Notes: a model not told the origin generated them from the sequence alone. Positions 1-43,382 are shown, counted from the first letter of the stretch. The stretch: 64,000 nt of DNA from Crambe crambe (GCA_963924555.1 OZ004594.1:2077563-2141562); one strand, 5' to 3'. Program-made: numbers and translations.

Positions 1-115
1 TGTTGTTTTTGTTCTTTTTTGTCGTTGCTGTTGTTGTTTTTGTTCTTTTTTGTCGTTGCTGTTGTTGTTGTTTTTTTGGTTTGTTTTTTTGTTTTTTTTG
101 TTGTTGTTGTTTTTT
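1..115. repeat. T/G-rich low-complexity tandem repeat
   Basis: The sequence is built of TGTTGTTTTTGTTC-like units followed by runs of T and GTT. No coding potential is seen. It lies in the intron upstream of the first visible RGS-PX exon. Confidence 0.8.
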
Positions 116-241
116 GTAGTTGATGATCACTCGTCCTTTTCTGCTTGGGGGGGAGGGGAAGAGATTTGTGATTAATGACCACTCTGTCCTGTCAGACGTT
201 TGTAATGCACTCTCTAATGACCGCTCTGTCCTTTGCCTCAG

Positions 242-1120
242 GTTTTTGGTACCATAACGAAAGTTTATGCCACCAGTGGTGAGCCGTGCTGTGCTGAATG
301 TGTCACACCCGTTTTCAACGAGGTTTGGAGTCCCCGTGCCTCCTCCAAGGTGCGTCCCTCTAATCTCTCCACCTGTGAGGAAGATGACAAGGAGGAAACA
401 GAACCCTCAATCCCACGGGGTTGCTCATCTGTGAGTTTTATAGAAGGGGAGGAGGAGGGAAAGGGATGGAGGGAAGTGGAGGGGAAGGAGGGAAGGGGAA
501 GGGAGAGAGAGGGGAGGGGGGAAGGGAGAGAGGGGAACCGAAAGAGGGAAGGAGAGAGGGGGGAACAAAACTCGGTAGACTCACACTCTCCATTCATTTA
601 TGGGCAAGAAATTCTTAAGCTTCCCTTCATAAGTGACTACTCAATTTATTTGGTACATTAAATAACTTCTCTCTAATCAGGCATGACTCCTATGGCAACA
701 GTCAAGAGTTCATAGACTGGCTTCTATGTTGGAAATCAACATTCAAAAACTGCATAGGGTCACCAATCAAAGTTTCAATGATAACCTACTGAGACCATTT
801 TTGAAAATGAAAGTTACATACCAAGTAGGGGAAAAAAAACAAAACCCATTGAAGTTTCCCTCCAAGCCTGACATGGGGTTAGGTGGTGAGACTGTGGCCA
901 TCGCCCCAACCACCTGCACCAATCTGGCTGATCAAACAGGAAACCAGGAAACCTCTGCTTCACTTTTCTGTTGTGCATTACACAAACTCACATTGCAAAT
1001 TAGTTGAGAGTTTACATTGTTAGTTACAACTGCTGCTAGGACACGTGACACAAAAATAGGAGGAAATATTATTTATATGGGTCAAGGAAAGTACACGTCA
1101 TGACCATACAATATTACAAC

Positions 1121-1180
<60 letters not shown>

Positions 1181-4100
1181 GGTCAGTCACTAAGTATGAG
1201 TGTTGTAGGCAAGTGAAAGGTAGTGGTATCACTGGTATGTTATCTCCCAATTGTTGCTATTGTTCTGTAAGTGGGCAGGGTTATTAGCAGTTGTTGCCAT
1301 GGGCCATGCCCAGAGAATCACACATTTAATCCTAATGGATTCCATGGCACATGTACTTGGCAAGGTTAAAACCTCAGCATTCTTGAAAGACTCCCAAGGT
1401 CTTCTTCACAATTGCCTCAATTCTCACCCCCTCCCTAAAATGGTCAGAACCCGTATCTTCTATAGCATTCCAAGGATGTCGTAATAATCTTTTGTTATTA
1501 TTAAATTTTGTGCAAAATGACCTATTTTTAAATGCTATAAGACTTTTTTTTCCAGGAAAAAAAGTTGTTCTATTACTAGGATTTAATAAAAAGCAAAAGA
1601 AGGCCGTTTGGCTTAGCTGTTGCCAGATATTTTCTTGTGGAAGCATTAGATGACGATTCTTGATATTTTTTTAAATTTTTTGTCATCAAAAACTTGTGAA
1701 GTCACTCTCTAACATCCTCTTATGTGAATACAATCATTCCAAGTAAGGCTGTGGCTGTAAATTTCCAAAGTAAAATGTAGCTAGATCATAAAGTGCTCAG
1801 GTTGTAGCTATAGAAACCCCCTGAAACCCTCTATAAACTGCTCAGGTTATATAGAAAGCTCCCAAAGCCCTCAAACAATTAGTATCAGGCTGTTCCAAGC
1901 TTTCTCTGTGTAATTACCACAAAATTAACATGAGCAGAGTTTTCATTGTACGCACTTCAGTCTCAATGGTTAGTTATGGTATACTAAGGAAAATGGACTA
2001 AACAGTGAACCCATGGCAGCAACCTCTAGGCCCAAATAGCTAAAGTTGTAGTAATCTACAACACGTCAATCTGACGTGTCCATAAATTCTGCTCTTGTAT
2101 GGATGGGAGGATGCATAAGCAAGGTTTCGTAATTATGTGTTACCATGGAACCTTTAATTAACACTAAAGTTCACCTTTTGGATTTACACTTCCATTTAGT
2201 CACTTAATTGTGTTATCACATGCCACTTTAACTAGTGGGCTTCCATCCAAAAAAAAGAAAAGGTAACATGTGAGTAAGTTAGCTATTGATGGCATCTGGA
2301 CTATCCTTTAATTGGATCACATCGTTAGTCATATTTGGAGTTTAATATTGCATTATCACAATGTATTGAGAAGAACTATTATACATTGGCAGACCAGCTC
2401 CATGACATGACATGACATCAACATTGATTGTGTTTACCCCTGAAATTAGGACACCTCTCTATATATTAGGATGCCATTTAATCAGGACACACCTTGTCCT
2501 AAAAGTGTCAGCATTGAGAGATTCCTGTTATCCCTCTTGGAAAATTCATGCATTTCCAGTTTTTTCCCCCCTTAGCTGGTACACTACCTACACATTGTTA
2601 AGCCACACCTTTTATTCTGTATCTGCAGGGGCGTGCTCCTCCTCGTGGTAACCACAGCCTCCCACCAAGACTGGAACGCTTATCACTTATGGTGAATGAC
2701 CTTCCAGCCTCAAGGTAAGACAACAGTAACATCCAGCCTCAAGGCCTGCTTTTTTCACAATGTGAGAAAAGCAAAAAGGGGGCTTTCTCCTGCTCCACAA
2801 AAAAAGTAGACCTGGGTGTACAAGTACGTTTCCATCTTGATGACCACATGATAAGACACTCTTTTGTTATAATAGTTTCCACACTCTCCTTCGTCCCTCT
2901 TTCTCTGTTCCCTCGTCTCTGAGTGACAGTTCCAACAGTGCTCGTAACTCAGACACGATGAGTCTGTCCTCCCTCAAGGCCATCTTGTGCGATGAATTGG
3001 GCATATCATTGGTGAGCTGCTGCCAGGGTTAAAATCCATGTATGGCATACTGAAAAACCAGTAGTGCTGAGCAGAGATAAGTATGGGGAGGTAGTCCCTT
3101 TAATTAAGGGAGGTTGAAATAGCTGAAATAGGTGCTGTAGGAGACACCAGTCAGAGAAGTATAGTCCCCTTGAATAGGTGGCAGAGTCAATGGCTGATTA
3201 GACAGGTTTCATTATAGACCTAGTTACCAATACTGCTAGTTACTGTACAGTCAATATCCTGCTTAGATCCTAATTTGGACATATTATCCTCATTTGTTCC
3301 TTTATTAGCTGATGAACTTTTGCATGGAGGACTGCTCCATTGAGTACGTGATATTTTGGATGGATGCTGAGCACTTTAGACACTTTGACGGCAACAACGA
3401 TGACATCAAGTTATTTGCACATCACATCAGTAAGACACTCCCCATTAATTCCCCTCCCTCCCTGTCATCATAGAAGAGTCACAAACCGCATGCTTGCACC
3501 CTCTAAGGAGACCATGCACTTTTATTTCTCTTAAGGCCACTCTACCATGTTCCAACAACACCTATTCAGCTTCTCCCTCACCTCCCCACTCTTCCACATC
3601 AAAGCAGCACCTATTCTAGCCTCCCTGTCTGCCTTCAATTTATGGCCCATAGGGTGCATAACCCATGCAGGTTGAAATGTGTGTTAAAAATGCTTTTTTT
3701 CCTTGTATGCAGTGTTAAAGTACATTGGGTATTATGCTGAACTGCCCATCAATCTGCCCAAGAATATGGAGGAGAGGGTCATTGCTGGAATGCGGGAGAA
3801 GAGCTGTGATCAAGGTATGCAATCAGTTGGTAAAAAGTAATTTGTAGTGGGTAAAGGGTCGTTCATAGAACGAGTCTCTAAACGTTTAGTGGGTAAAGGG
3901 TCGTTTATGGAAGAAGTCTAGTCTCGATCTCTAACTAAACGTTTAGTGGGTCTGTTATAATAGTTTATTGTCTTGATGACCTCGTACCAAATTGAACTAT
4001 TGTGAAGTCACAATGGGAAGTTAGTTGGATAATAAAATTAATTTCAGCATGCATAATCATTAGGATTGCTTATAATTTTCCCCTCATTTTTCAGATCTAT

Positions 4101-5965
4101 TTGTGGAGAGCCAGGAGTGGGTAATGGACAAGATGAAGAGAGACATACAGCCAAGATTCCTACGCAGCAGTGATGGCCAAAAATACCTGGAGGCCCTTGT
4201 CGACAGAGACATCAGCCGCAGGAAGAAAAAGAGGTACATCATGTGAGAAACCTCCCCACTGTTCTTTGAAGGTGTTGATTCACCGTAGGGTTTATTTAGG
4301 CAACCATTGTAGTGACTAATGTTTACCTTTCAAAGAAAAATAAAAGCACTACTAATTCTATTCTTGGAAAGATTTAGTCATCAGATTTGGTGCTGAAGAT
4401 CTATTACTAAAAATAACTGCTGTTTTTGGTTCCAGCTTGAGTGTGGGGGTGACCGATTGTGCAGTTTGCAATATCAGTAGTCTATGGTAACCTAGGAAAT
4501 CACTTTTCACTGGATTGGAATGTTCCCTTCCTGGAAGTGTTATGTTTATATTTGCATTCTTGCGTGACTGACAGTTATGTGGGGACATGTCAAGATTTTG
4601 TATTCAAAAAATACATTATAGTAACTTAGGAGACTGATACCGGCCCAATTCCTTTGGATAATTAGAAGGTTTCCTCTTAAAGTGCCTCATCCTTTTAAAT
4701 ATGCAGTGACTGTATTCAAGTGTTATACACAGTCAAGCATAACCCTGAGATGAAGCAACTCTTACCAGTACCACTTTTCCCTCACCTTCCTCTACAAGAG
4801 CTGGTGTCGATCTAGAAGTTACAGGAGATTGCAGAATGATTGAAAAGCTCATTGGCCTTCCTTATATGGACTTAATACTCTATTACTATTTTTTACTGAC
4901 CTCAAGCTATCTACTTCATTTTGCAAAACTTCTGCAATCACCATGGGAACTGAATCTGATTCAACTTTTACTTTTATTAATTGTTTTCTCTACTAACAGG
5001 GAAGAATTAGGTGGATCCCAATCATATCCGCAAATGAAAGCAACGGTTATAAACTTTGACAAACGGCACCTTGGCACCAAATTTTACGTATGTCAATTAA
5101 GGTTTAAGGGCAATAACCATCACATAGTTTCATATCAATTTTCGATCTTGCATCATCTGATGAACCTAAATATTACCTTTTAGTTTTGAAGTTTTATTAT
5201 CATGCAATACATAACCAGGGGCTATGTGACTCAGTCAGGTGAAGGCATGCATACATCCAATGAGTGAAGCAATTGTTGTCTAGTGTCTGATGATTCTGCA
5301 AGCGAAATCAACACTCTGATTGTTGTTCTTTTAGGTGTATGAGATTGAAGTGGAAGAAGGAAACGAAAAGTACATGATCTACAGAAGGTGTGACCACTAC
5401 CCAATAAGAATTGCGAAATGTCTCTAAAATTTGCAGTTGTCTCTAAATATTATAATTAATATTAAAGCCTACCTGTAAGCAATCAAGCTATTCTGTAAGA
5501 CTATTCTTAGTACTCCTCCCCATTCTCTACTTCTCCCCATTCTCTACTCCTCCCCTCCCCTCTCATTCTTCACTCCTCCCCTCCCCTCCCTTCCCCCCTC
5601 ATCGTCCCCCCTCCTTCACCCAACGATTACATACCTCTTTTTCTTGCATACATAGATACAGTGAATTTTACAGCCTCCATCAAGCGCTGAAGTCAACATT
5701 TCCCAGCATCAAGATGCCAGCGATGCCCAAAAAGATTTACTTTGGACGGAGTCAGACGAAGAGTGTGGCCAAGCAGAGAATGAAAGAACTGGACACTTTC
5801 ATACAAGTAAGTCAGTGAGCCATCAAAGTGCTGCATGTATAAAATAAGTATGGCCTCACCAGGATATTAGCCAAGGATAATGGTTCAAGTATTTCAACAT
5901 GCCAAAATTAAGTGTATAAATTATTATTATTAATAAAGATTTTCAGATAGATCTAAGGGTGCACT

Positions 5966-6042
<77 letters not shown>

Positions 6043-7501
6043 TGGTCCTGGCCATCCATAATTGCAATGGGACACAGAATTAAACTCTATGTATTAGATT
6101 TGCTAAGTGTTATTAATAGAACGTTGTGCAATGTGTTGCCTCTACCACAGGCAGCACATGACAGGAGTGTTGGCTAAGTCAAGATTCACAACCTCTTTTG
6201 TTTAGATTACTTAAAGAGAAGAAGAAACCAGACAATAGCGTGGGTTCTTGTTTTGAATAGTTCTGCTGAGTAAACGCAAAACCGTCCATTTAACTTCTTA
6301 GAACAATCATGTAGAGTACATAATGTTGTCCTTATCTTGAAGCCCCTGCTGTAGTGGCCACAGTTTACCCCATAACACTCATCCACACCCTCCAAATGGT
6401 TCTATATTATGTTTAGCCCTGAACTCTCAGGGCATAACCAGTTATCCCAACAACACACACCCGGCCATGTCTTGTCTGGGGGTGTGTGTCATGAGTAGAA
6501 AGAGTGCTACCTTAGTGACTGGTGGTCATGCTTCAATAATTGGGTTCACTTACAGGGTTCACCTCCCAATGGATCTCATAATTACAGGGGTTCACCTCCC
6601 AATGGATCTCAGGGGTTCCACCTCCCAATGGATCTCATAATTACAGGGATTCACCTCTATAATTACAGGGGTTCCACCTCCCAATGGATCTCATAATTAC
6701 AGGGGTTCACCTCCCAATGGACCTTATAATTACAGGGGTTCACCTCCCAATGGATCAAAGACATCTTGTATAATAATTAAAAGGAGGGTGTGGATCATAA
6801 CAAGCTTGGCAGCTTTTGATAACTTGCAGAAGAAAGGATATCAAAGCTTAGTGAGCCTGCAGCTGTTTTCATGTATTGACTTTTGACCAAACTTAGAACT
6901 TTCTCCCTTAGTCGCACCCACACCTACTCTTATGGACTTCCTCTCCTTCAATGTTTGCCATCATGTGATTCTGTATATTCTACCAGCCGAACTGCAAGGT
7001 CATGCCTTCTTGAAGCACTTCCTCATGAAGTATTGCTAATGTGCATTTCCTATCCTGAAGTACTGCTAATATTATGTGCAGGGCATTTCCTGTCGTGAAG
7101 TACTGCTAATATTGTGTGCAGGGCATTTCCTGTCGTGAAGTACTGCTAATATTATGTGCAGGGTATTTCCTGTTATTCCGTGCATGATGCAATGTACGTG
7201 TAGCACTTTCACTGTGTCATACTTGTAACTATGCATTTATGCAGTTAGCTCTGAGTCTCATGGTCTATCCAGTTAAGACTGATGTAGTTGTCAATCTCTT
7301 GAAACTAGTCCCCTTATAAATGCCTGTGTTTTTTCATCCACAGGGCATATTAATACAAGTCCCTTACAAATGCCTGTATTTCCACAGGGCATATTGAACC
7401 TATCGTCCGAGGTCTCCCAGTCGGAGTACCTGAGGCAGTTCCTGATGCAGACACCTTCAGACAAAGAGGACGAAGCCTTCAACTCAAGAATAAGAACATA
7501 A
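242..7501 (+). CDS. RGS and PX domain protein, 3' part of gene (5' end outside window)
   Basis: Ten exons join in frame with GT-AG borders: 242-430, 2629-2714, 2930-3011, 3309-3429, 3713-3814, 4095-4233, 5000-5087, 5335-5387, 5656-5806 and 7388-7501 (TAA). The first three encode a Ser-rich linker. Exons 3-6 encode an RGS domain (FCMEDCSIEYVIFWMDAEHF at its start, DIQPRFLRSS near its end). Exons 7-10 encode a PX domain (ATVINFDKR..., then YMIYRRYSEFYSLHQAL with the RRY basic motif, then PKKIYFGRS). RGS domains act on G-alpha subunits and PX domains bind phosphoinositides, so an endosomal or membrane-adaptor role of the SNX13/SNX25 type is likely. The protein ends about 35 residues after the PX core, so the nexin-C domain usual in that family is absent. 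An upstream PXA domain could lie outside the window. The domain calls are firm; the family name is inference. Confidence 0.85.
431..2628 (+). other. Intron of RGS-PX gene
   Basis: This 2.2 kb intron starts at GTGAGT and ends at ATCTGCAG. It holds a purine-rich stretch (about 445-560), a (CT)n microsatellite and AT-rich unique sequence. Motifs resembling GGACACCTCTCT near 2440-2500 look like a dispersed repeat. I see no exon in it. Confidence 0.7.
1124..1176 (+). repeat. (CT)n microsatellite
   Basis: An uninterrupted run of about 26 CT units in an intron. CT is on the sense strand of the host gene. Confidence 0.95.
3835..3965 (+). repeat. Imperfect direct duplication in intron
   Basis: A unit of about 60 bp containing AACGTTTAGTGGGTAAAGGG occurs twice, with a partial third copy. 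It lies in the RGS-PX intron between exons 3713-3814 and 4095-4233. Confidence 0.6.
5968..6038 (+). repeat. (CT)n microsatellite
   Basis: About 35 uninterrupted CT units on the sense strand of the RGS-PX gene. Confidence 0.95.
6550..6755. repeat. Minisatellite, unit about 31 bp
   Basis: About six copies of a unit containing ACAGGGGTTCACCTCCCAAT followed by GGATCTCATAATT. Single-base and short-deletion variants occur between copies. Confidence 0.85.
7030..7165. repeat. Tandem repeat, unit about 41 bp
   Basis: Three to four copies of a unit containing GAAGTACTGCTAATATTATG followed by TGCAGGGCATTTCCTG. Each full unit carries a GTGCAG/GG sequence resembling a 3' splice site. Confidence 0.8.
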
Positions 7502-7796
7502 ACATCATAGACTCTCTCATTTCACATTGATTATTATCATCTCTCTCTTCCTAATCACTTTGTTTGCAGATTTATCACATCACTCACCCCTTCCCTTCCT
7601 CCAATATTTATACCCCACTCCTTAAACTCTTTCTCCTTCCTGGCTGGTACCATAACTACAGTGATAATATTAAGGCCTATTAAGGCCACATCCTGACAGC
7701 ACCTTTCTAAGGAGCCTGTAATGAGAAGTTATATTGGGGCCATTCTGCCATGTCGCACCAATTCCTTAACGAGACCACTTCACATAACTCTTTGTC

Positions 7797-7829
7797 TAGC
7801 CCTAGCCCTAGCCCTAGCCCTAGCCCAAT
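7797..7829. repeat. (CCCTAG)n short array
   Basis: Five tandem CTAGCC units. They resemble, but do not match, the metazoan telomere repeat CCCTAA. The array is too short to be a telomere. Confidence 0.8.
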
Positions 7830-8415
7830 AGTCTGCCAGTACTCGAGACACTTCATAATATTATCAAGGTGGTCTCTCAGAATAGATGTTAATGGAACCT
7901 TATTAGACAAAGCTAGAGGTGGTCTCATCATAAGAGTCCTTTATCAGATGTTCCACTTCATTGCATGCTATTGAGGAAGGCCTGTACATGTGACAGTCAT
8001 GGTAATAACTATGATTGCCAAAAAAGTATATAGACTACTTTCCTTGAAAGACTTCCGAATCCTATAGATTAGTGCCATGCATGAAATCTTACCCATCATT
8101 AAGTCTTGCAGTTAGTCACACATGAAATCTGAGGAGAGATATGTAGTTTCAGCACACATCATGCATGAAGTAATACACTATCTATCATAAACAGCTGCTT
8201 GTTTTTACACACTGAAATAGTATCAAGTCTAAATGTTCCAGTATACGGATTGCTGGGACAGTGAGGTGGGACATATTGAATATCTCTCCCCTGAATAGCC
8301 AATGATAGCAGCTCTCTGGGTCCACTGCATCCATCTCTCCCCCCTCCCCCCCCCCCCCTTCAAATTAACTTCATTGCATCACACCCTCTCAGTATCCACC
8401 TCTCCCCCACTACAG

Positions 8416-8471
8416 TAGTCTCGCGTAGTTCTGAATTCCTTTTTCTTGGGTCTGCTGGCTACGCGAGACTA
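8416..8471. mobile_element. 56-bp MITE, TAG(T/C)CTCG family
   Basis: Terminal inverted repeats TAGTCTCGCGTAG and CTACGCGAGACTA are perfect over 13 bp. They are flanked by an identical 8-bp direct repeat CACTACAG (8408-8415 and 8472-8479), a target-site duplication. There is no coding capacity. It is related in its ends to the elements at 47002, 51036 and 54030. Confidence 0.85.
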
Positions 8472-8739
8472 CACTACAGAAGAAGAAACTTGCAGAGCCT
8501 CCAACCATACTGATTCATCAGAAATTTGACAAAATACTGAAACTTTTATTACTTAAAAATGGGAGCATTTTACACTGAAATCAAAGTGGAGGCACTGAAC
8601 ATGACATGTCAAGACTGTGCTGGCAGATTACCTACTGGCAAAGGCAAAGAACAGTAATACCTGCATTGCTTCTCCTTGGTATGTATATGGTGATTGTTAT
8701 AAACAGAATCAGCATTCCCGCCAAACTGCCTCCGAGTGC

Positions 8740-8790
8740 GTCTACGCATGCGCAACGCGTTACATCACAAGCTCAAGAGTATAAAAAGAA
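8740..8790 (+). promoter_or_regulatory. Core promoter of the coiled-coil gene: NRF1-like site and TATA box
   Basis: GCATGCGC (8746-8753) lies in a CpG-rich patch and resembles the NRF1 site. TATAAAAA begins at 8780, about 85 bp before the start codon at 8866. The spacing suits transcription starting near 8810. This is inference from motifs only. Confidence 0.5.
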
Positions 8791-8865
8791 GATTGTTTTT
8801 TTGAATGACAAAACCTTACTACAAATCCTACTACTTTAGCAAACAAATCTTGCCTAAAATAAGCA

Positions 8866-9931
8866 ATGCCAGCAACCATTGAAATTGAGTCTATTAATCA
8901 CACATCGGAAAGCAGCCCAGATCGGAATCGGAGAGATTCAGCTTTCACTTACGATTCTGCGCCGTCATCATCATCAGAACAAGATATGGACAGACTTCGA
9001 GCACATGTGTTATCTCAGTCCTCCGAACATATCAGAAGGGAATCAGTGGACTCTGGAATAGACGGGGTGACTGGATCCTCATCTATCCGAGTACCTGCAA
9101 CTTCATTCGCAATGAAAAGAGTAAGCATATGAAGATATAGCTATTTAGCCACTTGCAGAATTCAATTCTAGCCATCTATTAACCAATAAACTGCAAATTT
9201 ATTTCATAAACCTCTCTCTTTCTTTCTTTATAGAGCCATTCAGGCTGTCTCGAGTCATCTAATAATCGGTCCAAAAGCACCAGCAGCATAAAGTAAGTGA
9301 ATTCTTCAGATGTTTTTGACTAGATAGCAGTACCTAAGTACACAAGCTATAGCTTGCTAGCTATATAGATTGGCACAAGCTCAAGGTGATTCACTCTTTG
9401 ATTTCACTTGTTTCTCTGCAGTGAACAGACACAACTCTTGTTGCAAAAGATGTTGGTACTGGAAAAAAAACTACAATCCATGGAATCACAATTGAAAAAT
9501 GTAAGTTAGAAATCAGCTACAGTATACATCTAGAGAGAGCTAGTGACATTATTGCCTAGTTGTCACCCTGAGGCTCAAAATTGGCTGGCATGCTGATTGC
9601 ATTCTGTGGTTTAATACTGGTAATTAACCATCTTTTTTTTTTCCACCCCTTTTAGGAACAAGTACAAAGACTTGCTCTGGAAACTAAAGTGGTCAAACTG
9701 GAGAAAGATAACGAGCACCTGAAGTCAAATCGCTCAAACGCTGCACAGCAGCTTCAGAACTTTGCAGAGATTTTCTACGCTGAAACAGAGACCATAAAGA
9801 TCGGCACTTCGACAAATCCCTCTCCTCATCCCAGCATGGCAGAGCTGAGACACCGATCAAGAACTGGCTCACTGTCGAGTAACAGCAGTTTACTATCCAG
9901 AGGCTCTAGAATAAGCAACATATCGACATAA
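8866..9931 (+). CDS. Small serine-rich coiled-coil protein, function unknown
   Basis: Four exons join in frame: 8866-9120, 9234-9292, 9422-9500 and 9656-9931 (TAA), giving about 222 residues. Residues 1-105 are Ser-rich and look disordered. They contain a basophilic kinase-type motif RRESVDSGID and DSAF/YDSAP segments. Exons 3 and 4 encode a Leu/Lys/Glu-rich coiled coil (about residues 106-160) with heptad-like spacing. The C-terminus is again Ser/Arg-rich (SLSSNSSLLSRGSRISNIST). The ATG at 8866 follows a TATA box and opens the exon with good splice signals downstream. A polyadenylation signal follows. I do not recognise the family; a phosphoregulated scaffold is a guess. Confidence 0.75.
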
Positions 9932-10105
9932 AGCACTAACTGCAGATACCCATGCAGGTATTACTCACAAATCACTGTCATTGTATGTCACATCATTATG
10001 CTATGCACCACCATGGAACAGCACGACATTTTTTTGTTTTTTAAACAATCTTTTTGTGTTTCATTTTGTATTCCTCAGTCTCTATTCAATTCCAGTCATT
10101 AATTA

Positions 10106-10111
10106 AATAAA
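10106..10111 (+). terminator. AATAAA polyadenylation signal
   Basis: AATAAA lies 175 bp after the stop codon of the coiled-coil gene. It sits in the roughly 415 bp between that stop and the PSME4 stop codon on the other strand. Confidence 0.6.
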
Positions 10112-10346
10112 ACGTTTTTCAGTATAATATCACCTGGTTATAATGAAAGAAATAAAAATGATTATTATTATACCAAGATGAAAGCAAAACAAACTAAGGA
10201 AAAATTAAATAACATTAGCCCAATAATAATAATAATAATGACTGAGCTTCATGGCATTACTCTATATTACTGTTCAGCATTAGAGCTCAGTTATAGTACA
10301 CACTATAAGGGACCTCTGAAAATGGATGATTGCGATCAAAAATAAT

Positions 10347-41499
<31,153 letters not shown>

Positions 41500-41679
41500 T
41501 TCTCCACTCTCACCGACAAAGTCACTTTATAGGTTATATCTCTACCAAAAAATTAACCAATGATAGGTTAGAAGGCTGACGTCCAAGAATAGTGATACTT
41601 GCTGGAGGGTAGTCTGGAGAGCTAAATGCCAGGTGTATACTCGTATCTCTGCAAGCACCTGCACTTTTACTCTTGATAA

Positions 41680-41740
41680 TGCACACCACGTGGTGGCGTA
41701 TGCCACGCCCAGCGCGCTAGGCCGCGGGAAATTCGAAAAG
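41680..41740 (-). promoter_or_regulatory. PSME4 promoter: CCACGTGG E-box and GCGGGAAA site
   Basis: About 190-240 bp upstream of the PSME4 start are a palindromic CCACGTGG (41686-41693), a GC-rich patch with GCGCGC, and CGCGGGAAATTCG resembling an E2F site. The block is conserved in the duplicate at 58000-58060. Factor names are inferred from motifs. Confidence 0.5.
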
Positions 41741-41807
41741 ATCTTTCTCTACTAATATTATAATAGCTCAATTGCTCTAACTAGAATTCTGAGACTGCTC
41801 CTAAAGT

Positions 41808-42072
41808 TTTCATAGTGGACTTTATCCGTAGTTTCCTTCAAGTCTTGCATGTGCATCCTGAGAGGAAAGAGAGAAAATAGCAGTATAGCACATGCACACT
41901 CTGCATTTTACTGACCCTTTACCAAATAAGCAAATGAGTAAAGGGTTATCATTTCAATGAGGAAAAGAGGTCATCATCTTAATAACACATTTTATAGGTA
42001 ATGGGACATTTACTATGATTTCCAATTAGTTCTCTCTCATCCAGAGTGAGCATGTCTGCATAAACTCTGAAA
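41808..42072 (-). pseudogene. Septin exon remnants upstream of PSME4
   Basis: At about 41810-41872 the minus strand reads MHMQDLKETTDKVHYENFR, the same exon as in the septin at 46 kb. At about 42035-42070 a shortened version of the exon with TLTLNERE is present (DMLTLDEREL). The intervening exons are lost. These are debris of a duplicated septin that lay upstream of PSME4. Confidence 0.8.
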
Positions 42073-42239
42073 CAGAACAAAACAAAAAAAAGATAAGCTC
42101 CACTTGACCACTCTAATGAGTATAACCTTGTTTAAAAGGTATACTGCTACACTGAATTAATAGTAAAAGTCAATGCCCATCCATACAAGGTGTACCCCTT
42201 TCTGTTGGGCAATAATGGCATATGGTATTCATTATTCTG

Positions 42240-43382
42240 CTATTTCAGCTTACCTTCCTTCAGTATATCCACAGGTACTTTCTTTTGTTGTTGTTGTTGT
42301 TGTTGTTGTTGTTATTGGAGAATGTACTTCATTGCATTTGATAGCAATAAACCCACTCTAATAACAGTATGGTACATGGCAAAGTTTTGTATTTGTACTG
42401 AAGGGATTGACAGAGTACACACAGTGGAGACTCTCAATAATGACCAAACACGTAGAGAGGTATTTAGAGGTTAGGTTACACTGCATGTAGATCCACAGTT
42501 TCACTAGGTACCTTTCTGACAACCACCCTCAGACACCTACATCCATACATAGATCAATACCAGTCCCTGTATCAAACAATCAACACTCCGAGTATGTACC
42601 TTGAACTCCAATGAAAAATAGTCATATCTCTTGACAATGTCTGAAGCTTTGACATCAGTTTCTGAATGGATGGCTTCTCTGAGTGATCAGCCTATAGACC
42701 AATGAAAAAATGCAAAGAATTTTTTTGCTGCACTGCAGACAATAGGTACCTTTACCATGACAGGTAGTATGTCCCTTATCATCCCCACATGAGCATGGGA
42801 CATGTACAAAGCTCCCTGGTAACGAAAATTCAAGGAACTCTAGATTGTGGCTGATTTTGAACTTCTCGGAGATACTTTGTCGTTTCTCAGCATGGGGAGG
42901 ATGTGAGGCAAGAGCTTTCTACTAGCATACAAATATGTACACCTCCAACACTCTTGATAGTGCATTCTGTGCCTTGATTCTCACCTACACACAATAGAAG
43001 TAAAATAGAATATAACTGTACCATAGCAATACAATGTTATGTAGTTGGTCACAGTATCTATGAACTCAAGAGCAATCTACATGAAAATAGGCATCCATTA
43101 GAATATAATTGCAACAATTAAGCATGTTCACAGTGAATGTACATTCATGAGCATATTCTGAGATGGCCATTCTGAGGAGATCTTTCAGCAGCACGTGATG
43201 GAGTTGAGTTTGAGTGCACATTGACTTTTCTGTCAGACGCAACTAAAGAAATGAAACAAGACATGTAGCTACAATGAAATTGAATAATTATTATGTGATT
43301 ATGTATTTTTACGTACCTCGTGTTGCAGTTGTATTCTTGCAATGAAAAGAGGACGTACCTGATTCTTCTTCCCACGCAACTG
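42240..43382 (-). pseudogene. Decayed copy of PSME4 middle exons (copy 2)
   Basis: Homologous to 31150-32717. The exon equivalent to 31151-31232 is interrupted by a (GTT)n run (42285-42314). The equivalent of 31882-31978 has lost bases at CTAGCTTTGACATC. The equivalents of 32046-32322 carry frame-breaking deletions. The exons with LTEKSMCTQTQLHHVLLKDL and LRGKKNQ/RPLFIARIQLQHE remain readable. It lacks upstream and downstream partners and cannot encode PA200. Confidence 0.85.

Larger units (their letters stand above)
5807..7387 (+). other. Last intron of RGS-PX gene, rich in tandem repeats
   Basis: It starts at GTAAGT and ends at TTCCACAG. It contains a (CT)n run (5968-6038), a 30-odd-bp minisatellite (about 6550-6755) and a 41-bp repeat (about 7030-7165). 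A duplicated copy of the 3' splice-site region lies just before the true acceptor. No coding exon is seen. Confidence 0.7.
7502..8739. other. Intergenic region between RGS-PX gene and coiled-coil gene
   Basis: It contains the 3' UTR of the RGS-PX gene, a short CCCTAG array (about 7797-7829), recurrent GGTGGTCTC-type motifs (7735-7930) that look like a dispersed repeat, a C-run near 8350 and a 56-bp MITE. No gene is seen. Confidence 0.6.

Noticed and set aside
233..661. Extension of the first RGS-PX exon past 430
   Set aside because: A GTGAGT donor at 431 and purine-rich low-complexity sequence beyond indicate an intron.
6550..6755. Regular repeats considered as a CRISPR array
   Set aside because: Units are directly contiguous without unique spacers, and the genome is clearly eukaryotic.
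7797..7829. CCCTAG array considered as an interstitial telomere
   Set aside because: Only five units, and CCCTAG is not the CCCTAA repeat of animals.
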